Positions 6,792 through 14,027 of a DNA stretch of 18,377 nt are shown in pieces. The notes beneath the pieces are model-generated. The model was given only the letters and a program-made list of their open reading frames with translations. It had not been told where the DNA came from and did no database searches. Each line of letters begins with the position of its first letter. Within the stretch, counting starts at the first letter, position 1. Origin of the DNA: Acidobacteriota bacterium (GTDB lineage Bacteria; Acidobacteriota; UBA6911; JACQSX01); the NCBI GenBank assembly GCA_016199665.1, contig JACQGG010000089.1, forward strand, positions 1 through 18,377, read 5' to 3'. Position numbers and translations under genes: made by a program.

Positions 6792-7029
6792 TGGCGCAGT
6801 AATTCATCACATTTCCGGCCGGCGCACAACTCCGGCGCCTTGACAGCAACTTGCCGGCTCGTGGATTTTTGCTTGGCACATGCGGTGATTCGATCTAAGC
6901 TGAGGGTCCATTGCAGCGCTTCTGCGCGCAAGATACGGGTCATAACTCAGTGCCTCGATTCATAAATCGCCTTCCTGCCCGCTTCTCGATCTCGGCTCGC
7001 AAGCCCCATTGGCAAACGTCAGCCCATCT

Positions 7030-8853
7030 ATGATTCGAGGCGCTCACGCCAGGCGGTCCAGCCGTCCCCCCTCGCAGCCGCTACTCGCCCTGGCTCTTCT
7101 GTTGCTGACTGCGGCGGCTTTTTGGCAGGTACTGGACAACAGCTTTGTCAACTACGACGACGAAGTCTACGTGACCCAGAATCGTCCGGTTCAGTCGGGG
7201 CTGACGGCCCAATCGCTGCGGTGGGCCTTCACAACGTTCCACACCGGGAACTGGCATCCCCTGACCTGGATTTCCCATATGCTGGATTGCCAGTTGTTCG
7301 ATTTGAATCCAAAAGGGCATCACCTGACCAGCCTGCTGTTTCACCTGGCAAACACCCTGCTGCTTTTCACCGCCCTGACCCGAATGACCGGCGCGCCCTG
7401 GCCGAGTGCTTTTGCCGCTCTCCTGTTTGGCATCCATCCAGTCCACGTGGAATCGGTCGCATGGGTGGCCGAGCGCAAGGATGTGCTGAGCACCTTCTTT
7501 TGGATGTTGACGATGCTGGCCTACCGGCGCTACGTCCAAAGACCGCAGACAGGCAATTACCTGCTCGTGGGCTTGTGTCTCGCATTGGGCCTGATGTCCA
7601 AGCCGATGCTGGTGACCCTGCCGTTTGTCCTGCTGCTGCTCGATTACTGGCCGCTGCGGCGCCTTGCCGCAGAAAACGGAAAGAGGGCGAACCCGGGGGC
7701 CGCGGCCCGAAGACTGATTCTTGAGAAACTGCCTTTTTTTGCTCTGGCGCTTGCTTCCAGTGTCGTGACCTTCTTTGCGCAGCGCGCCGGCGGAGCGGTG
7801 GACTCTCTGGACCATCTTCCCTTACCTGCCCGCATCTCCAACGCACTGGAGAGCTACGTCCGATACATTGCCATGATGGTCTGGCCTGACAATCTGGCGG
7901 TCCTGTACCCGCATCCCCGCACAAGTCTGCCGTTCTTGCTGGCCGCCGGATCTTTTCTGCTGCTGGCCTCGGCGACTTTTCTGGCCATCAGAAGCGCAAG
8001 AAAGAAGCCCTATCTCCCGGTCGGCTGGCTCTGGTACCTGGGAACCCTGGTTCCCGTGATCGGCCTGGTGCAGATCGGAGCACAGGCCCGGGCGGACCGT
8101 TATACCTATGTCCCGTTGATTGGACTGTTTGTCATTGTTGCCTGGGGCGTCCCCGATCTGCTGGCGCAGTGGCGCCATCGCAGGCTGGGATTCCGTGTGG
8201 CTGCGGGGATCGTGACCGCTGCCCTTGTGATTGTGACCCGGTTCCAGGTGGGCCACTGGCGCGACAACTTCTCGCTGTTCGCGCAGCAGGTGCGGGCCAC
8301 TCCCGACAACCCGGTCGCGCACAATACTCTGGGAGCGGAGTTCCTCCTTCGCGGCCGGACCGAAGAAGCCCGGTTCCATTTTTCCAAGGCGGTCCTTCTC
8401 AATCCCGGCTACTCCAAGGCCCGCTACAATCTTGGTCTTCTTCTCAGCCAGCAGGGGAAAACCGAAGAGGCCATCGACCACTACCAGGAGGCCCTGCGGA
8501 TTGAGCCCGACTACGCAAAGGCTCACTTGAACCTGGGGGTGGCGCTTGCCCGGCAAGGGCAATTTGGCGAGGCTTTCGAACACTACCGGCGCGCCGCGCA
8601 GTTGCAGCCGGACTATCCGGAAGCCCATCTGAATTTAGGGATTGAACTGGCCCGGCAAGGCAGGCTCAACCAAGCAGTTGAACATTTCACACAAGCAGCC
8701 CGCATCAAACCTGACTTTGCGCAGGCACACTATCAGCTTGCCCGCGCTTACCTCGCGCTGCGCGACTCCGATGCTGCACAAAGCGAATACGTGAAGGTCC
8801 AGGCCTTGAATCCAGGACTGGCCGACAATTTGAGAACCCTCATGGGCCGGTGA
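7030..8853 (+). CDS. TMTC-like membrane protein with C-terminal TPR repeats
   Basis: 607 residues from the ATG at 7030; a TTG at 7009 would add 7 residues, and neither has a clear ribosome binding site. Hydrophobic segments run from about residue 17 to 400. The first loop has VNYDDEVYVTQN with D43-D44, the acidic pair of GT-C mannosyltransferases, followed by NWHPLTWISHMLD, GIHPVHVESVAWVAERKD and MSKPMLVTLPFVLLLLDYWP. These motifs are those of the TMTC/DUF1736-like family common in Acidobacteriota and Planctomycetes. Residues about 425-607 hold five TPR units (for example YNLGLLLSQQGKTEEAIDHY). In animals TMTC proteins O-mannosylate cadherins; bacterial members are often annotated only as TPR proteins. 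A role in protein glycosylation is inferred from the DD motif and the divergent ArnT-like gene. Confidence 0.85.
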   Translation: MIRGAHARRSSRPPSQPLLALALLLLTAAAFWQVLDNSFVNYDDEVYVTQNRPVQSGLTAQSLRWAFTTFHTGNWHPLTWISHMLDCQLFDLNPKGHHLTSLLFHLANTLLLFTALTRMTGAPWPSAFAALLFGIHPVHVESVAWVAERKDVLSTFFWMLTMLAYRRYVQRPQTGNYLLVGLCLALGLMSKPMLVTLPFVLLLLDYWPLRRLAAENGKRANPGAAARRLILEKLPFFALALASSVVTFFAQRAGGAVDSLDHLPLPARISNALESYVRYIAMMVWPDNLAVLYPHPRTSLPFLLAAGSFLLLASATFLAIRSARKKPYLPVGWLWYLGTLVPVIGLVQIGAQARADRYTYVPLIGLFVIVAWGVPDLLAQWRHRRLGFRVAAGIVTAALVIVTRFQVGHWRDNFSLFAQQVRATPDNPVAHNTLGAEFLLRGRTEEARFHFSKAVLLNPGYSKARYNLGLLLSQQGKTEEAIDHYQEALRIEPDYAKAHLNLGVALARQGQFGEAFEHYRRAAQLQPDYPEAHLNLGIELARQGRLNQAVEHFTQAARIKPDFAQAHYQLARAYLALRDSDAAQSEYVKVQALNPGLADNLRTLMGR

Positions 8854-8937
8854 GCCGGCAAGATCCCGGCGGGCGTTCAATGGAGCCTTGGCCGTCAGAG
8901 AAGCGGCCGGGCTTTCAACGCAACCGCCGCCTTCAGC

Positions 8938-9000
8938 TTTTCCACAGCTTTCCGAAACGAACAGAGCTTTTTCCACAAGGGATGCGGGGCCTTATCCACA
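8938..9000 (+). promoter_or_regulatory. Cluster of three DnaA-box-like 9-mers upstream of dnaB
   Basis: TTTTCCACA (8938-8946), TTTTCCACA (8969-8977) and TTATCCACA (8992-9000), all in the same orientation, with starts 31 and 23 nt apart. The last is a perfect match to the consensus TTATNCACA; the other two differ at one position. They lie 188-250 nt before the dnaB start. They may mediate DnaA control of dnaB transcription. A replication origin is less likely because dnaA, dnaN, gidA and an AT-rich unwinding region are absent. Confidence 0.45.
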
Positions 9001-9082
9001 GAAATCTTGGCTCCACTCAAAATTCCTCGACGCCAACGCCAGGGAAATTCCTTAAGATAGGAGGCGGCGGTTTGTTGCGGGC

Positions 9083-9163
9083 AACTGACCGCGGGCAACT
9101 GACAACTGACAACTGAAGGCTGACCGCTGACGGCTGAAAGCTGACCGCGCTGACGGCTGACCG
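9083..9163. repeat. Heptanucleotide tandem repeat upstream of dnaB
   Basis: Units AACTGAC, CGCGGGC (an interruption that keeps the 7-nt phase), AACTGAC x2, AACTGAA, GGCTGAC, CGCTGAC, GGCTGAA, AGCTGAC, then a 2-nt slip and GGCTGAC. Same CTGA-cored family as the array at 5040-5099. It ends 24 nt before the dnaB ATG, so it is probably part of the dnaB 5' untranslated region or promoter. Confidence 0.85.
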
Positions 9164-9187
9164 CAGGCGGATCGGGAATTTATTAGC

Positions 9188-10540
9188 ATGGCCACCAAAG
9201 ACATTACGCTGGAAAAAACACTGCCGCATAATCTGGACGCGGAGCGCTCGGTCCTGGGCGCGATTCTGCTGGACGACCGGCTGTACAATCACGCGGCCGA
9301 GTTTTTGACCCGGGAGGACTTCTACCCGGAAAACCACAAGGTACTCTTCGGCCGCATGGAAACGCTTTCCGGAGCCTCACGCCCCATCGACCTGATTACG
9401 TTAAAGGACGAGCTGAACCGGACGGGCGAACTGGAGACAATCGGCGGGGCCGCCTACATCGCTTCTCTTATTGACGGAGTGCCGCGCACCAGCAACATCG
9501 AGCACTACGCGCGGATCGTCAAGGACAAGTCAGTCCTGCGGCGGCTGATTTACTCAGCCAACGAGATCATCCTCAAGAGCTTCAGCACCGAAGAAGACGC
9601 CCTGGATATTCTGGAGGAGGCCGAAAAATCGATCTTCGAAATCAGCGAAGACAACATCCAGACCGGCTTTGTTGAAATCAACGAGCTGCTGAAGCACTCT
9701 ATCGCCAACATCGAACAGCGCGCCGGACGCCAGGAACTGGTCACCGGAGTGGAGACCGGCTTTTATGAGCTGGACCCGCTGACGGCAGGATTTCAGAAAT
9801 CCGAGCTGGTCATCGTCGCCGCGCGGCCCGGTTTGGGGAAAACCGCCTTCTGTCTGAATGTGGCCGCCCATGCGGCACTGCGGAACGGGCTGGTGGTGGG
9901 AATTTTCAGCCTGGAAATGGCGGGCACGCAACTGGTCCATCGCCTGCTCTGCTCGGAAGCGCGCCAGGACGCGTCACGCGCCCGCAACGGTACGCTCGGC
10001 CGGGAGGGGATCCGCAAGATCGTAGAGGCCGCCGAGAGACTGTCGGAAGCCAAGATTTACATCGACGACACCGCGGGCATTTCCATCGTGGAGATGCGTT
10101 CCAAGGCGCGCCGGCTGAAGGCGGACGCCGGTCTGGACCTGGCCATCGTCGACTACCTGCAGTTGATGTCGGGGCGCGCGCGCTACGAAAACCGCCAGCA
10201 GGAAATTTCGGCGATCTCCCGCTCCCTTAAAGGACTGGCCAAGGAACTCAATATCCCGGTGGTGGCGATCTCGCAGTTGAGCCGCGCCCCGGAGCAGCGG
10301 CGCGGGGATCATCAACCGCAGTTGTCTGATTTAAGGGAAAGCGGCTCCATCGAACAGGACGCCGACCTGGTCCTTTTCCTCTACAAGCCTCCCGCGCCGG
10401 CCGACGAGCCGACCGGCTTCGGAGATGACCGCCTCATCGAGCTGATCATCGGCAAGCAGCGCAACGGCCCGACCGGAAGGATGAAGCTGGTCTTCCAGGG
10501 TGAATATACTCGCTTCGAAAATCCCGCGAGAGAAGAGTGA
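9188..10540 (+). CDS. dnaB: Replicative DNA helicase DnaB
   Basis: 450 residues, normal family length. The N-terminal domain (about 8-110) starts LPHNLDAERSVLGAILLDD, the standard DnaB opening. A linker leads to the RecA-like ATPase domain (about 180-445). Walker A is ARPGLGKTAF (A212 to F221, K218 catalytic), with Leu at a position usually Met; Walker B is LAIVDYLQLM (D322). The ISQLSRAPEQR segment (motif H3) and the DLRESGSIEQDAD segment (motif H4) are intact. The hexamer unwinds DNA at the replication fork and recruits DnaG. No intein or insertion. The ATG at 9188 has only a weak ribosome binding site, and a heptad repeat ends 24 nt before it. The stop overlaps the alr start by 4 nt (GTGA), indicating co-transcription and coupled translation. 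Confidence 0.97.
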   Translation: MATKDITLEKTLPHNLDAERSVLGAILLDDRLYNHAAEFLTREDFYPENHKVLFGRMETLSGASRPIDLITLKDELNRTGELETIGGAAYIASLIDGVPRTSNIEHYARIVKDKSVLRRLIYSANEIILKSFSTEEDALDILEEAEKSIFEISEDNIQTGFVEINELLKHSIANIEQRAGRQELVTGVETGFYELDPLTAGFQKSELVIVAARPGLGKTAFCLNVAAHAALRNGLVVGIFSLEMAGTQLVHRLLCSEARQDASRARNGTLGREGIRKIVEAAERLSEAKIYIDDTAGISIVEMRSKARRLKADAGLDLAIVDYLQLMSGRARYENRQQEISAISRSLKGLAKELNIPVVAISQLSRAPEQRRGDHQPQLSDLRESGSIEQDADLVLFLYKPPAPADEPTGFGDDRLIELIIGKQRNGPTGRMKLVFQGEYTRFENPAREE

Positions 10541-11622
10541 TTTCCCGGCTCCCTTCAGGCATTCACCCCTGTTGGGCCGAGGTGTCGCTCTCCCGGCTGG
10601 AGCAGAATCTGCAGGCCATCCGTCGCCACGTCGGCGCTCCCCGAGTTGACATCTCCTGCGTGGTCAAGGCCGACGCCTACGGACACGGCGCGGTGACCGT
10701 GTCGCAGTTTCTGCAGACGCTCCGGGTCCGGCGCTTCGCGGTGGCCACCGTGGAGGAGGGCATCGAGCTCCGACAGAACGGAATCGACGGGGAGATTCTC
10801 GTGCTGTGCGGCGCGCCGGCGGGCCAGGAGCGCGCCGCGGCGGAGCAGGAGCTCACCGTTGCCGTTCATTCCCTGGAGCAGTGCGATCGGCTCATCGCCC
10901 TGGGATTGCGGCTGCGCGCCCACCTGAAGTTCAACTCCGGCATGAACCGCCTCGGTCTGTCCCAATCCGATTTGGTCGCGGCGGCCGGCCGGCTGCGATC
11001 CAGCCCGGTGGAAGTCGCCGGCGTCTATTCGCATCTGTCGTCGGCCGATGAAGCGGACGAGACCTATTCGCGGCAGCAGTTGCGGCGATTCGACGCCGCC
11101 ACGCAAACCCGGGCCTGGGGGGCGCGGCACCTGGCGCACAGCGGAGGGCTGCGGTTTCGCGAAGCGCTGTTTGATTTTGTTCGCATCGGGCTGCTGCTGT
11201 ACGGCTACAACCCGGTTGCTTCGGGACTCCCCATCGTGGTTCAGCCGATTCTCTGCTGGAAGGCGAAAGCGCTGCAAATTGAGGCCGTTCCGGCCGGGTC
11301 TCCCGTCTCGTACTCTCGAACCTTCGTGACGGAGAGTCCCGCGAGAATCGCCACGCTCGCGGTTGGCTACGCCGACGGATTTTCTCGAAAATTCTCCAAC
11401 TCCGGATATGTCCTGGCAGCGGGGAAACGCTGCCGGGTTCTGGGCAGTGTAACCATGGACATGACCGTCGTCGACGTGACGGGTGTGGAAGCCGGATTGG
11501 AGACCGAGTTTGAGATCCTCAGCGATCAGAGAAATGCGGCGGATCTTGCCGCGGATCTGGGAACGGTCCCCTGGGAAGTTCTCTGCGCCATTGGAGCGCG
11601 GGTTACGCGCGTGTACGTTTGA
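10537..11622 (+). CDS. alr: Alanine racemase (PLP-dependent)
   Basis: 361 residues, normal length. It interconverts L- and D-alanine for peptidoglycan synthesis in the cytoplasm. The N-terminal barrel carries SCVVKADAYGHGA, with K44 as the PLP lysine. HLKFNSGMNRLG replaces the more common HLKxDTGMNRLG, a tolerated variation. The C-terminal domain has VGYADGF with Y278 as the second catalytic base, and GSVTMDMTVVDVT. The GTG start at 10537 overlaps the dnaB stop; the family N-terminus (a WAEVSLSRLEQNL segment) begins about 10 residues in, which supports this start. The product is complete and no residue essential to the reaction appears missing. Confidence 0.95.
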   Translation: MISRLPSGIHPCWAEVSLSRLEQNLQAIRRHVGAPRVDISCVVKADAYGHGAVTVSQFLQTLRVRRFAVATVEEGIELRQNGIDGEILVLCGAPAGQERAAAEQELTVAVHSLEQCDRLIALGLRLRAHLKFNSGMNRLGLSQSDLVAAAGRLRSSPVEVAGVYSHLSSADEADETYSRQQLRRFDAATQTRAWGARHLAHSGGLRFREALFDFVRIGLLLYGYNPVASGLPIVVQPILCWKAKALQIEAVPAGSPVSYSRTFVTESPARIATLAVGYADGFSRKFSNSGYVLAAGKRCRVLGSVTMDMTVVDVTGVEAGLETEFEILSDQRNAADLAADLGTVPWEVLCAIGARVTRVYV

Positions 11623-11638
11623 CGGCCTCTGAATTGCT

Positions 11639-11667
11639 TTGTAAAAGCGGGCGAAATTCCTTATCAT
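11639..11667 (+). promoter_or_regulatory. Possible sigma-70 promoter for the PIN/TRAM-ispD-ispF genes
   Basis: TTGTAA (11639-11644), a 17-nt spacer and TATCAT (11662-11667; 5 of 6 consensus) lie in the 123-nt gap after alr, 78 nt before the next ATG. Spacing is ideal. It would give the downstream genes a start independent of dnaB-alr. Confidence 0.35.
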
Positions 11668-11745
11668 GGCCCAGGAAAGCTGAGGCCGCGTAGCGACTGA
11701 CGACAAAACCCTGTTCTCGTTGTTTTGGCAGAAAAGGAGCACTCC

Positions 11746-12774
11746 ATGGGCCAGTGGGTCTTGAGAGCTTTGTTCGTATTGATCCTGGCGGCCACCAGCT
11801 ATTATTTCCGCCCTTTTGCTCTTCCCGCCGTTCCCCATGCGTTAATCCTGGGCTGCGTGCTGGCAGCCGCCATCGTCGTTTTCGAGTTGTGCGTGCGGCG
11901 CTTGACTCTGAAAACTCTGGTAGGAGCGGCAATCGGGTCCATCGCGGGTATTCTCGGCGCCAGCCTGATCAGTCTCGTGCTTTCCCGCATGACGTTTTTT
12001 GATTCTCCCAGCGCCACATTCCTGCAAATTCTGATTCTGGCCTTCATGACCTACGTGGGACTGATCCTGGGCGTGGCCAAGGGAGAACTGCTCAGCCTGG
12101 AGGAATTCCTGGGCGGCGGCGACGGCAAGAAAATTACCAAGATCCTGGATACCAGCGTGATCATTGACGGCCGCGTGTGCGACATCATTGAAACCGGATT
12201 TCTGGAAGGACAGATCCTGGTGCCTGAGTTTGTGCTGCGCGAACTGCAGCTGGTCGCCGATTCCGCCGACTCCATCAAACGGAACCGCGGCCGGCGCGGC
12301 CTGGACATTCTGCAGAAAATCCAGAAGAACACCACCATCGATTCAAAAATCGTCGAAATGGATTTTCCGGAGATTCGCGAAGTGGACATGAAACTTATCG
12401 AGCTGGCGCGCCGCACCGGAGCCAAGATTGTGACCAACGACTTCAACCTGAACAAGGTGGCGCAACTGCGCGGCGTCGAGGTCTTGAACATCAACGAGCT
12501 GGCCAACGCCATAAAGCCGGTGGTGTTGCCCGGCGAAAGCATGCGCGTGTTCATCCTCAAAGAGGGGAAAGAGTACAACCAGGGAGTCGCCTACCTGGAC
12601 GACGGCACCATGGTGGTTGTGGATAATGCGCGCAAGATGATCGGCAAGACAGTTGACGTACTGGTCACCAGCGTGTTGCAGACCACCGCCGGCAAAATGA
12701 TTTTCGGCAAGTTCGCCGAACACCCCGACAACCGGGTCGAGTTTGATCGCGACCGTCTCCATAGCCAGATGTAA
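11746..12774 (+). CDS. Membrane-anchored PIN/TRAM domain RNase-like protein (YacL family)
   Basis: 342 residues. Three to four hydrophobic segments fill residues 1-115. A PIN nuclease domain follows (about 131-255), opening with KILDTSVIIDGRVCDII (D135 first metal ligand), then ELQLVADSADSIKRNRGRRG and IVTNDFNLNKVA with the C-terminal Asp. A TRAM RNA-binding domain ends the protein (about 280-335, DDGTMVVVDNARKMIGKTVD). This architecture is that of Bacillus YacL, and as in Bacillus the gene is followed by ispD and ispF. The likely role is membrane-associated RNA cleavage; the target is unknown. The ATG at 11746 is chosen over a TTG at 11725 because AAGGAG lies 8 nt upstream and the first helix then starts at the N-terminus. 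The stop overlaps the ispD ATG by 1 nt. Confidence 0.92.
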   Translation: MGQWVLRALFVLILAATSYYFRPFALPAVPHALILGCVLAAAIVVFELCVRRLTLKTLVGAAIGSIAGILGASLISLVLSRMTFFDSPSATFLQILILAFMTYVGLILGVAKGELLSLEEFLGGGDGKKITKILDTSVIIDGRVCDIIETGFLEGQILVPEFVLRELQLVADSADSIKRNRGRRGLDILQKIQKNTTIDSKIVEMDFPEIREVDMKLIELARRTGAKIVTNDFNLNKVAQLRGVEVLNINELANAIKPVVLPGESMRVFILKEGKEYNQGVAYLDDGTMVVVDNARKMIGKTVDVLVTSVLQTTAGKMIFGKFAEHPDNRVEFDRDRLHSQM

Positions 12775-13451
12775 TGAAGTGCGCGGCGATTGTCGCAGCC
12801 GGCGGCAGCGGCTCTCGGCTCAACCCGGACACCCCCAAGCAGTTGCTTCCATTCGGAGGATGCCCGTTGTTTCTCTGGTCGGTAAACGTCTTTTTGAAAG
12901 TGAAGCGGATTACCGAGATTGCCGTCGCGGTTCCTGCGGATCGGATCGCCCAGTTTCAACAGGCGGCTCAGGGAATTCCAAACATCTTGTGGGCCACCGG
13001 AGGGGTCCGGCGGCAGGATTCCGTCAGGGCGGGTCTGCGGGCCACATCATCCGATTTGGACGTTGTGCTGGTGCATGACGCTGCCCGCCCGCTGATCACG
13101 CCGCAATTGGTGGATCTGCTCATTGATACCGCGCACCAGTATGGCGCCGCCATTCCGGTTACGCCGGTGACAGAAACGCTCAAAGCCGTGCTGCACAGCC
13201 GTGTGGTTCGGACTCTCGACCGCTCCGGAATCTTTTGCGCCCAGACTCCTCAGGCGTTTCACCGGGAGATGCTGCAGCGGGTGTTCGAGTCGGTGCCGCC
13301 GGAGCAAAACTGGACGGACGAAGCCTCCATGCTGGAATTCTTGGGGCTCCCGGTCGCGGTCATCCCCGGTGACAGGCGCAACATCAAGATCACCTATCCG
13401 GAGGACTTCCAGTATGCCGAATGCCTGCTCGGGCAGACGTCGAAGGAGTAA
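12774..13451 (+). CDS. ispD: 2-C-methyl-D-erythritol 4-phosphate cytidylyltransferase
   Basis: 225 residues, family length. It joins CTP and MEP to give CDP-ME, the third step of the MEP isoprenoid pathway, in the cytoplasm. The nucleotide-binding loop AAIVAAGGSGSRLNPDTPKQ includes R15 and K22, the residues expected to act on the CTP phosphates; a Met-Gly pair usual after the Arg is Leu-Asn here. VHDAARPLI (about 100-108) and TDEASMLEFLG match conserved substrate and dimer contacts. GDRRNIKITYPEDF near the C-terminus holds the second conserved lysine. ATG overlaps the previous stop (TAATG), so translation is likely coupled to the PIN/TRAM gene. Confidence 0.96.
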   Translation: MKCAAIVAAGGSGSRLNPDTPKQLLPFGGCPLFLWSVNVFLKVKRITEIAVAVPADRIAQFQQAAQGIPNILWATGGVRRQDSVRAGLRATSSDLDVVLVHDAARPLITPQLVDLLIDTAHQYGAAIPVTPVTETLKAVLHSRVVRTLDRSGIFCAQTPQAFHREMLQRVFESVPPEQNWTDEASMLEFLGLPVAVIPGDRRNIKITYPEDFQYAECLLGQTSKE

Positions 13452-13459
13452 GGCGGGTC

Positions 13460-13528
13460 ATGTCGGAAGTCACATTGCGCAAGGTCACAAAGTCACTGTC
13501 TAAGTCGTCTGCCCAGTTCGCACCATGA
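13460..13528 (+). CDS. 22-codon ORF whose stop overlaps the ispF start (possible leader peptide)
   Basis: The ispD-ispF gap encodes MSEVTLRKVTKSLSKSSAQF plus AP, from an ATG at 13460 to a TGA at 13526-13528. AAGGAG lies 10 nt before the ATG, inside the end of ispD, and the TGA overlaps the ispF ATG (ATGA). ispF itself has no visible ribosome binding site. The arrangement suggests that translating ribosomes are handed from this ORF to ispF. The first 13 residues resemble the N-terminus of sugar ABC-transporter ATPases (MsmK/UgpC type), so it could instead be a remnant or pure coincidence. Confidence 0.35.
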   Translation: MSEVTLRKVTKSLSKSSAQFAP

Positions 13529-14022
13529 GAGTCGGCATTGGAATTGATTTCCACCGGCTGGTTGCCGGCCGCAAGCTGATTCTCGGCGGAGTGGAGATCC
13601 AGCACGACCGGGGACTGGAAGGGCATTCCGACGCCGACGCCCTGGCGCACGCCATCTGCGACGCCCTGCTGGGGGCCGCCGGCCTGGAAGACATCGGGCA
13701 TTATTTCCCCGACACGGATCCCCAATATCGGAATATCTCCAGCCTGGAACTGCTGCGTCAGGTCGCCGCAACCGTCCGCGATCTCGGCTTTGAAATTGAA
13801 AACGTCGACTCCATGCTCTGCCTGGAGGCGCCCCGGATCTCGCCCCATCGAGAGGAAATGAGGCGGCGCATCGCAGCCGCCCTCGGCATCGCTCCATCCC
13901 AGGTGGCCGTCAAGGCGACGACCCTGGAGGGGTGCGGCGCCATCGGACGCGGCGAAGGAATCGCCGCCCAGGCGATTGCGGCGCTGAAACCGCGGGAGGG
14001 CGGGAAAACTTTGCTAACATAA
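13525..14022 (+). CDS. ispF: 2-C-methyl-D-erythritol 2,4-cyclodiphosphate synthase
   Basis: 165 residues, slightly longer than typical (about 157). It cyclises CDP-ME 2-phosphate to MEcPP, releasing CMP, in the MEP pathway. Zinc ligands are D8 and H10 (GIGIDFHRL) and H42 (in DALAHAICDALLGA). GHSDAD (33-38), DIGHYFPDTDP and VKATTLEGCGAIGRGEG are all present. The usual KATTTEGLGF is KATTLEGCGA here, a small variation near the CMP pocket. The C-terminal extension (LKPREGGKTLLT) accounts for the extra length. The ATG lacks its own ribosome binding site and is overlapped by the stop of a 22-codon ORF. IspE, the enzyme between IspD and IspF, is not in the window. Confidence 0.95.
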   Translation: MRVGIGIDFHRLVAGRKLILGGVEIQHDRGLEGHSDADALAHAICDALLGAAGLEDIGHYFPDTDPQYRNISSLELLRQVAATVRDLGFEIENVDSMLCLEAPRISPHREEMRRRIAAALGIAPSQVAVKATTLEGCGAIGRGEGIAAQAIAALKPREGGKTLLT

Positions 14023-14027
14023 CACGG

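Larger units (their letters stand above)
8854..9187. other. 334-nt non-coding stretch before dnaB
   Basis: No credible gene on either strand. It holds two weak 5-bp-stem hairpins just after the TPR gene (8854-8870 and 8890-8908, neither with a T-tract), three DnaA-box-like 9-mers (8938-9000) and the heptad repeat (9083-9163). It must carry the promoter of dnaB, but no convincing sigma-70 hexamer pair was found. Confidence 0.7.

Noticed and set aside
6840..6868. TTGACA at 6840-6845 as a -35 box for the TMTC-like gene
   Set aside because: No acceptable -10 hexamer lies 16-18 nt downstream, and it would be about 160 nt from the start codon.
6506..6943. Minus-strand ORF of 145 codons beginning in the 6792-7029 spacer
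   Set aside because: Most of it overlaps the glycosyltransferase in another frame, its composition is that of a GC-rich shadow, and it has no recognisable domain or well-spaced ribosome binding site.
8938..9000. Chromosomal replication origin
   Set aside because: Three DnaA-like boxes are present but there is no AT-rich unwinding region and none of the usual origin-linked genes; kept as a regulatory cluster instead.
10555..11838. Minus-strand ORF of 427 codons opposite alr
   Set aside because: It is antisense to a well-conserved complete gene; Gly/Arg/Gln-rich translation with no family motifs. High GC explains the long open frame.
13932..14027. Upstream in-frame ATG extending the GH57 protein by 32 residues
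   Set aside because: The extension overlaps ispF and is an Arg-rich shadow sequence; GH57 proteins start at the first catalytic strand, matching the ATG at 14028.
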